Of a stretch of 64,000 nt of DNA, positions 25,801 to 36,089 are shown in pieces. The DNA is from Bolinopsis microptera (lineage: Eukaryota > Ctenophora > Tentaculata > Lobata > Bolinopsidae), in contig NC_087077.1 of assembly GCF_026151205.1 (NCBI RefSeq), positions 6,658,483-6,722,482 on the forward strand, written 5' to 3'. The notes under the pieces were generated by a model that did not search any database, had not been told where the DNA came from, and saw only the letters and a program-made list of their open reading frames with translations. The first letter of the stretch is position 1. Every line of letters starts with the position of its first letter. The translations under genes and the position numbers were made by a program.

Positions 25801-28800
25801 GGTCGAGTCGTTACACTTGTTGTTACACTTGTTTTTACACTTGTTGTTACACTTGTTGTTACACTTGTTGTTAGACTTGTTGTTAGACTTGTTGAGTTGT
25901 TACACTTGTTGAGTTGTTACACTGGTCGAGTTGTTACACTTGTTGTTACACTTGTTGTTACACTTGTTGATTTGTTACACTTGATGTTACACTTGTTGTT
26001 ACACTTGTTGTTACACTTGTTGAGTTGTTACACTGGTTGAGTTGTTACACTGGTTGAGTTGTTTACACTGACCTCTTCCAGATGGAGTATTCTGATAAGA
26101 CCTCGACACGTTGGAGATAAGAGAAAAGGAGTGGTTGTACCTCACGAGGTATTTACTTATCATTATATATTAAATTATATTATATACAGATTACAGTTGC
26201 ATACTTCTAGAACGTTAACTTATAGTGTAAGTTAACTTATAGTGTAAGATCAGCTTATAAACGTTATCATAAACTGCTGCACACTCTGTACTTTACACAC
26301 AAGTAACAAATTGCTGCACAGCTGGCGAATTAGTTCTTTCAGAACCGTGAACAAAATCTGTTCGATGGGTTGGATTCAACGGTTCTTTAGCAACGACCTG
26401 CATACTCCGATTTATCGGGATTTTCGATTATGGGACAATTTCCCCAAATTCATCCTGCTTCAGGATTCAGGAATCCCGATAAATCGGCGTTTTTCTGTAT
26501 ACGAATTTTATAAAAAGGAGTTTTAACATTTAAATGTCTACGTATTTTCAGGAGATCCCATTGTCGCGCTATCAAGACAGTATTGCTAAAAACTTGCTAC
26601 AGCTGCTTGGCAGTGATGACTTTAGTTCTGTTCTCCATTTGTCACGGTCAGTCTTCAAACACAAGAAAATATTAACTAACTATCAAGTTTAAATGTATCG
26701 CTTTGTAAAACTACATGATATTTGCTGTGTGTAGTGTGTGATCACTCACTAGCAAAGCTTCAGACCTGCTGTTAACATGCAACTCATCGCTTTCTAATGA
26801 AAGTTATAACTTTCTAATGATTATTGGCGAAGAGCGTGTATTATTTAGGACATTTAACGAGAAAGGTGTGTTTTCACTTCTGTATTTTACTTTTGTGACT
26901 TCCAGTGTATTGTCAGGTCCTTGTGTAGAACAATTAAAGATTTTGTGATAAAGATAGCTTCTGCAATGGAAGACGTGGAGGAAGGACAACAAGCTACCGT
27001 TCTACAGTACAAGTGTAGTGTTCTAAACGAGAAACTCAATAGATTACTCGATATTATTAACAGAGATATAGTTAACGTGGAGAGCGGGAACGCGCAGGTA
27101 CACGTGCAAATATGAACTGGTAATTAGTTGTGTGGGGACACGTGTTGTGAGGGCACATACCACGTAGCTGTGCATCAGACACACACATTTATTTAAATGC
27201 TATTTAAGACGAGCACTGAATATTCCAATAATTTTTGTAAGATTGACTGTTAGCCTAAACCCTGACTTCCCTCAGTTAATAGAGTCATGTGAAGTTATTG
27301 GTAGAGCTAACAGTTTGAGAAGGGCAGTTCAGCGTATAACTGATCACATCGAACAAGGTAATAATTACAATTACCTGGTTGTTAGATGTTTATTATTGCA
27401 ACGTTCCCAATTCCCATGATATATTTGGAAAGTTTATTCAGTTTTCTGAAGCCTTTCGAAAATGTAAATAAATCTAAAGTAAATTCTATCAGCTATACTG
27501 GGTGACAAGTTCTATAGTTTTACAATAGCTCAAGAGTAGAATGAATTCCGAGTTTTGTTGATATTTTGCAACCCTCGTTTCTCTTTCTTAGTTGTAGAAA
27601 CACAACAGAACGACGGTGCATCACTGCACATTAAAGATAATCTGCCTCTTCCTATGTCAATACCCGGATTAATACTGCCCACCGCTCCCAGGGTCGAAGA
27701 AAGGTAAATCACCATCACCATCACCATCACCATCACCATCACCATCACCAAGTAGGTACCAACCATCACCATCACCATCACCATCACCATCACCATCACC
27801 ATCACCATCACCATCACCAAGTAGGTACCAACCATCACCATCACCATCACCATCACCATCACCATCACCATTTTCATCAAAATCACCATCACCATCACCA
27901 TCACCATCACCAAGTAGGTACCAACCATCACATAATAGCACAATTTGACTCATCTTAAGACACGTAACAAATAATTTTAGATTAATCAAGTTCACCACGT
28001 TGCAGGTTGCTTGTAAACTTATACTACATCATATGAAATACATATTTGCTGTTTTCTGACAAGAGTGCTTAAGTAACATTTTGGAAATTTCGGATTTTTG
28101 GTCTAACTTTTGTTTTTGGGTCAAGAACTATCCCTGAGAACCATTGGATACATTCTCCGACCCCCTAAAATCCCCTTTTTGGAACCCCCTTAAATGCAAA
28201 AAGTGGTCATTTTTCTGAGAAAAGTGTTTAAAGACCATTTTTGAAAATGGATGCCGTTTATCTCGAAAATGGTGCCATTTCCGAGAGGTTAGGATGACGA
28301 AACCTTGTCATAAGTCTCAAAAGTCGACAAAGCATCTTAGAAACATTGTGGGTACAGTTTAAATTTGACAGCAGCTAGCCCAGAGCAATTACAGAATTAA
28401 AATCTTTAAAGTCAATTTGCACAAAATGTACAAAAAAAAACGAGAATTAAATAGGTAATACTTATTTTAGTCTCTTGAGTCTTCACACCACTTAAGGGTT
28501 AGACGGGTTCCTGCTAGTACAGTATTGTTTTGAAATAAATTTAATCCGCTTACGTTATGTTCAGTCAGTGTTACATTTCATAAATATTTCTTGATGTGAT
28601 AAAAACTGACTGTCAAAGAACACTCCCGTCTCCCTTTGACGACAGACATCCTAATTAAAAATTAAATTAGATCTATTTTGATCGAAAATAGGAAAATAAT
28701 ATTTGCCGCCGTAGAGTCCTGTTTTTTCAAGCCGTAGATTTTTTAACGCCGTAGAGCCCTGTTTTGTGCGGCAACGCCGTAGAGTCTTACGCCGTAGAGT

Positions 28801-31800
28801 CTCACGCCGTAGAGTCCGGACCCCGAGATACTCCATTACCTCACATTACCTTACAGAGAGATACTTCATTACCTGATCATTTAAGCAAATGTAACCGTTT
28901 AATGAGATTCTGATTTCTGTCCTACTATCTACCCCAATATGGTATATTAAACACGACCTTTCAATGAACCTAATTAACATGTGTGGACAGTGGAGCTCAC
29001 ACTAGTGCATCTGTTGTGAAATTCACCTGTCTAACGAGGAGTAATACCTCAAGTTTGGCAAATTCCCCCAAACTTGCACAGATTATCAGTCTTATAGCCA
29101 TGTAAGTTTAAAGAAAATCTATCAGTCTGATCTCTAAATATATGCCTGCGTTCCGCAGAAAGCGCCAATTTGGGGATATTTTCTTGTGTTTGAGGTCATA
29201 TCTCAAGTTTGGCACATAGAAATTCGCCCAAACTAAACACATTATCCGTCATATAGTTATCATGTAACTATTTGGAAAGTTAATGAAAATTCTGTCGGTC
29301 AGTTCTTGTATTGAGAAAATCGAAAATATATTCTAAGTTATTCACTAAAACACACGATTTTCGAACTTTTCATTTGGAACAGATTTGTCGAAAGTCCTTC
29401 TGTGCATCCTTCGAGAGGCACTGTATGTTGTAACGCGCGACGACCTTTTTCTGAAGTCATGTCTCACAAAACGCGCAAATGACGCGCGTTTTTGTTTTCT
29501 AACTGATTAATCTTGTAACATGGGTTGGAGGATGGTGAACGCGTTGCCAGCCAAATGGAAATTATGTTTCAATCATGACAAGTTAAGTGTTGTTTGTAAT
29601 TTTACAGAACTGAAAGAAGGACCAGCAGTGTTGGTGAGTTGGATGATCTTAACAGAGAAGCACTGCTCAAGTCTTCCCTCTCCCGGTCGCTCGACGAAAT
29701 CATCGACGACAAACTGTAAGCACCCCTTTTACTTTCTCCTGATAACATATTATAACCCCCACGTGCGGGTTATTGATCTTGTTCGAATTCTCCAGCGGGG
29801 AGTACAATCAGAGCAGTGAAGTACACTTTTGTAATTTATCTTTCTAATGTCGTCTAAGCAGTCGATATCGTTTCAGAATAAAGAAGCAATCTGGCAGTAA
29901 ATCAGCAGACTTTCTCCTGATAACATATTATAACCCCCACGTGCGGGTTATTGATCTTGTTCGAATTCTCCAGCGGGGAGTACAATCAGAGCAGTGAAGT
30001 ACACTTTTGTAATTTATCTTTCTAATGTCGTCTAAGCAGTCGATATCGTTTCAGAATAAAGAAGCAATCTGGCAGTAAATCAGCAGACAGCGAAGAAACT
30101 ACAAGTAAAGATCAGGATGATAAGGGAGAGTCGAGTGACAGCAGCGTCTTCTCTGACGGGGAGTCTATTTTTAGGACTAGTTTTGTGACCATCAGTCAAT
30201 ACAGGTTAACTTTACTGATATTTAACCTGGTGTAGCCAGTCCCTGGCTCTATGATATGAAGGAATTGTTTTATTTCTAAATGAAAAGCTCGATTACCGTT
30301 AAAATAACTCTCGTAACTTCCTTAACGTTAAAATTTATTCCGATATGGGGACGGCTTAGTGATTTGATTATGTGTTAGAGATCTTCGGAATTACAGAAAA
30401 TACTTTATCAAAATACCCTCATCATCTCAGAGAAGTAAATGTCATGAACAACTACTTTGGGATAGGACTTGATGCCAGAATCAGTCTAGAATTTCATCTG
30501 AAACGAGAGGAGCATCCGGAAAAGTTTCACAGCAGGGCTAAAAACATTATGAGGTGATTTAGACAATATACTGTAAAACAAAGATATTATCATTAATTAT
30601 TACAGTATTGTATTGATTGTGTAATTCTTGTTTATTATTAATCCTTTGTTATCGAAAGAAAATAAATCTTGGGAATCGACAACGAGGAATTTGTACATCA
30701 TTTATCTACTGTCCAAATCAACAATTTTAGTTTCCCGAACTCATCTCACAAATCATGTTAGGTACGGTGTGATAAGCGGGAGGCAGTTCTTTATGAACAA
30801 ATACAAGAACCTGAATCAGAGAGTACATATGGAATGCGATGGCATTCCTGTCCAACTCCCAACCCTACAGGTTAATAAATATTGGCTAGTTAATACTTCA
30901 ATACCTCCTTATTCAATTGTATACAAATTTACAAACACAAACGTTGATGAAATGTTTGTAAGATGAAATTATTAATTTTAATAGAGTAGTAATAATATAC
31001 TTTTCCAGGGAATAGTTGTGTTAAACATAACAAGTTACATGGGTGGCACTAACTTTTGGGGGACAGGAAAAGGAGACGACGGGTTTAACACACCTGCTAT
31101 CGGTAATTTCACTGCTAATATTCAGTTAATCCATTGCTTTTATTCTTATTTCAACATCTATTAAAACTAAAACATTACCAAAGATTTGCCCATGTAAATG
31201 TGTATACTGTATAATATATTGTATTGAAATGTTCCACCACTAGATGACAGGATGCTAGAAGTAGTGGGCGTGGTAGGCGTTCCACAGCTTGGTATTTCTT
31301 ACATGATTGGTGGTCTACAGCATCACAGGTTAGAGACGCCTTATTATTATCGTGGAGGGGAAGAGTGGGTTTTCCATTGTCAACATCATTTTATCGGTCC
31401 CTTTTAATGTCCAGAATTGGGATTTTTAAAGCAAAATTGTTCCGGTTCAGACTATAGTTTTTGACTGTTGTGACTCGAATTAAGAATTATATATATATTA
31501 AATGTATTCTCTTCTTAAATTCAATTTAAATGCTAGGTTAGCGCAGTGCAGGAGTGTACGTTTCACTGTACTAGGGGACCCTGTACCAGTACAAGTAGAC
31601 GGTGAGGCTTGGATGCAGGAGCCTGGATATATCAAGATTATACACAAGAACAGGGCTCAGATGCTGTTCAGGTGAATATGAGTTACCATGACAACTACAC
31701 TAGTTACCATGACAACTACACTAGTTACCATGACAACTACACTAGTTACCATGACAACTATATTAAGATTATACACAAGAACAGGGCTCAGATGCTGTTC

Positions 31801-34800
31801 AGGTGAATATGAGACAGGATGCTAGGAACAAACGGAGGAACGCTTGATGGAGATCTTCCAAGCAATGAGATGATAATAAACTAAGTTCGCAAAAATCTTA
31901 TTATGAACTTTATAAAGCAACGTTTCATCATCACTTAACTGTTACACCGTCCTCCCAGGGATAAGAACTTCAAGCACACACTGTCAGAGTGGAACAGTAA
32001 GATGGAAGCAGTGAGGGTGGAGCGAGGACTGATGAGCGAGGTGGAGGTGCAGGTTATGCCTAAAGTCTGCGAAGCTGTCAAGAATCTCATTACACTGTGA
32101 GTTATAACTTGATAGTGCTTGTTTGTTCAGGCTCTTAAGAATTGCAAACTCAATAGGTGATGCTTAAAGAAGGTAAACACTGTTTTTTAAGTTACTTTTT
32201 ACGGGAGATTGTTTACGAACTGTTACAGGTAACATGTATCATAGTACTACACTATAATCACTAGCTCTCTCTAAGTAGGTTACAGGAACTTTTCCCGTTA
32301 ACTTTCCCCTTTTTCCGTTTACCCACACATCATCTGTGCTGGTTCCATTGTCACGTGATATTGTGATACTTTGTCCGGCTCTGAAGCTCATTTGGTGTTC
32401 GTCCTCAGCTCTGAAATCCCAAACTGCTACAACCTCCTCTGTTCCTCCGGCCTTTACTAGAGGGTCAAACCTACAAAATAATAGTACAAATATACTGCTA
32501 CAACCTCTTCTGTTCCTCCTGCCTTTACTAGAGGATCAAACCTACAAAATAATAGTACAGATGTACTTGAAATTTTACTGGTCATATTCTAAAATGTGAC
32601 TAAATGCTCATACTCTTACTTTCTTCTTACTTTAACTGCGTAAGAAACTTTTATTCTAAAATACTAAAACAAATCAACTAACTTGGCAATGCCGTATTGT
32701 AAAGTTAAATTCTTCTCTGCCTCGCCCAGAACTTCATCTATGTCTTCTTCTAGTAAACCTAGTTCTATTTTCTCCTGGTAATATTTGTGATAAGATCTGT
32801 GTCCGAGTTCCGACAACCCGCTATGATATTTAGAAACGTATGCGGAGGGTAATGATATTTAGATTCCTAAATTCTATGATTTGCATTTCTTTGGTTTGAA
32901 TAATGCGCGATGTATTGATTATTAACTAGAGCTGCATGAGTGGAAGGTATCAAATTGTGTAATAAACAGGACCCGACCTGTTTGATGATTTTGGCCAGCT
33001 TGTAATCGAGCTCCGAGTTGTTCAGTCCACTTGGACGAGGGCCAAATTGTCGTGGTCTTCTTATCCCGGTCATTGTTATGAACTCCGTCAATGAGTTGTA
33101 CATCCTCTCACAGATCTCTGTGAAATTGATATAATCACTTCTACTTGATTTGGTCCGGAGACTAGATTTGACTATTAATAAAATGACCCAATATACAGTC
33201 AATGATCAAAACGTTTTAAATTTTGCTAATTCAAATGAAAGAAAAATTTCGAAAATGTCCTACCGGTAGGACATTTTCAAATGGTACTGCGACAATTGAC
33301 CCCCCGACAATTGACCACCCGACAATTGACCCCCGACAATTGAATCCCTATGTAATTACGCTGGGGTCAATTGTCGCGAAATCTAGGGCTTGTCGCGAAA
33401 TCTACGACAATTGACCCCCCGACAATTGACCCCCCGACAATTGACCCCCCGACAATGGACCCCCCGACAATTGACCCCCCGACAATTAACCCCCCCGACA
33501 ATTGACCCCCCGACAATTGACCCCCCGACAATTGACCCCCCGACAATTGACCCCCCGACAATGGAAGGAAAATTTTGAAAACGTCCTTCCGGTAGATTTG
33601 AGCTTTTAGTTTTCGCAACCCAAATTTCACTGTATTACTGAATTTTTCTGGAATTAAATGACCAGGCTTTGAAAGCTTGATAATATATGTGTATATATTA
33701 ATTAGTATTATGTTAATATGTGATAATATATGTGTATATATTAATTAGTATTATGTTAATATGTGATAATATATGTGTATATATTAATTAGTATCATGTT
33801 AATATGTGATAATATATGTGTATATATTAATTACCCGCACAATCCGTGTAGTGATCTCTGTGTATCTTACTCAGACTCTCCAGTAAATGTATCTGCTCTG
33901 TGTTTTTCCTGTCACACTCCGTTAACAAATCATTGACTAGCTCGAACTGGTCCCCCAGTGCTGTCTTCACCTCTTTCATTTCTTTCTCGACTTCCTGGTC
34001 AAAAAATGTTTCCAATTGCAATTTAGGGTACTTTATTTGTTGATGAAAACCATTCAGAAACAATTAAAGAAGTAAATCAGCGACAATGGGTTCAAGTCAT
34101 TTCAGGTCTAGTATTCCCTAACTTAATAAAATTAACATTTTGAGGCAAACATATTTCACCACTGCGTTACGAAGAGTAATGTAAAATGTCCGGAGACTAC
34201 CTTCATCTCGTCAGCAGTATCCACACTATGATACCTCAGCTTTGCCGCATCTACATCCAACCTCTTGTTAGTCAGCAAGTCCCTCTCATTCTCTATAGCT
34301 TCAATAACCGTCTCCCCCCGGGAGTCGTTACATCTATTAACGTATTGTTCCTGTATCCTCTTTAGATAGTCCCTCTCTTTGAAGGACAATAGCAAAATGT
34401 ACCTGACAAGTGTAAGGTTAGTTCCCTGAACTTCGCATGATTTGTCACACTTACTTTCTATCGTTATCGTAAGTTTTGTAATGAATAAACCTAAAAGATA
34501 AGCTCCAGTGAGCAGTCTCTTACCCTGCCCCCCCCCCCCCCCCTGGCTACGTGCCTGTCTCTCACCTACTCATCATGCCGAGCGCTTTCCCGAACGGACT
34601 GTCAATATTCTCTCCAGCCCTCTGCAGCACCAGTCCATACTGCTCAATCAGGGTCTTCAGCTCGTTATTATCTACCAGGTCCTCCAACAGTATCCCTGCC
34701 ACGTCCTCTACTAGGTTCTTATCAAACGTGTCCACTGCTTCTAGCAGTGAGTCGCAGATACTCTCCTGGTACGTGGTGTCGCGTGAGTTGTGTCGCGTGA

Positions 34801-36054
34801 GTGTGACGTCGTCATAAGGACAAAACGAGTTGTGATTGTTCTAGAAGTTTCAACTATATATTATGTCTTCTACAAAACGATCAACTAATGAAAACCCTAA
34901 TTAATTAGTAAAACTGTAATTAATTAGTAAAACTCTAATTAATTAGTAAAACTCTAATTAATTAGTAAAACTCTAATTAATTCGTTAAATTCTAATTAAT
35001 TAGTAAAACTCTAATTAATCAGTAAAACTCTAATTAGTTAGTAAAACTCTAATTACCTGCCACTCGTTATGCTGGTCCACTCTGGTGCAGAGCTGATTGA
35101 ACTCCTCAGAGAATGCTGTGCCGTGCTGCACCCCAATAGTTTCCCCTGTTCTCTGGAATATTCGGGCCAGGAACTGTGTTATACTGCTCATCTTCTTGTT
35201 CCCTGCTTTTATCTTAATAATGAATAAGGTTAAGGTTTAGTTTCAGTCATGAGCCAAGGAGGTAACGATTATAATTAAAAAATCTGAGATCAGGTTCAAG
35301 TATGATTTAACAAACTATACCGATACAAGTTACAAGTTGCAACAAATAGTTAAACAAACTACATGTATTCTATTTCTAAACAGTATAGTGTTGTAGTTAG
35401 TGAATATTGCGGTGTTGTCTGCTATATGTACTGTGTTGTCTGCTATATGTACTGTGTTGTCTGTGTTACAACACCACACCGCAGGTTCGTGTCACTGTAC
35501 AAAGAGGCTGAGGGGGACGAGGATCTACTGATAAGAGCGGGCAGAACCCAATCAGACATAGACATCCTCTTTAGTAGACCTAACCCACAGGTAACCCCCC
35601 GGCCCCCACTTCTCAGCCCCCCCCCCCCCCCCCTTCCCCCAGAACCCAATCAGGCAACCCCCTCCCCCCATCCTCTCGCGGGCACTCATTTTCGCAGATT
35701 TCTAAAATTTCTAGACGCATTCAATTTGGCGGCACAAATTTTCGCGGATTTTTGGGTCCTAAAAAATCGCGAAAATTAGTTCCTTGTGAAATTGAATGGT
35801 TTTACAGTATTCTTTCTAGAGCAGATATTCTTGCCATAAGAACAATTTTGTGGCGAATATTCTGTGGACGAGGATTCTCAATTAGAAAACCCCCTCTCAC
35901 CCCCCCCCCCCCCCTGATCACGAGGATTCTCAATTAGAAACCCCGCCCTCTCACCCCCCCCCCCCCTGATCACGAGGATTCTCAATTAGAAACTCCACCC
36001 TCTCACCCCCCCCCCCCCCTGATCACGAGGATTCTCAATTAGAAACCCCCCCCC

Positions 36055-36089
<35 letters not shown>

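Noticed and set aside
26907-26916. Earlier acceptor (cttccag) for DGK exon 16
   Set aside because: It leads to a TGA within 15 codons in the required phase. The site ten or so bases later restores the conserved helix.
30372-30430. Extension of DGK exon 21 upstream to include an open [15 protein letters not shown] frame
   Set aside because: The phase 2 end of exon 20 fits only the acceptor at 30430; upstream acceptors give the wrong phase.
34508-34817. Plus-strand frames of 68 and 88 codons
   Set aside because: Antisense shadows of endophilin-like exon 2.
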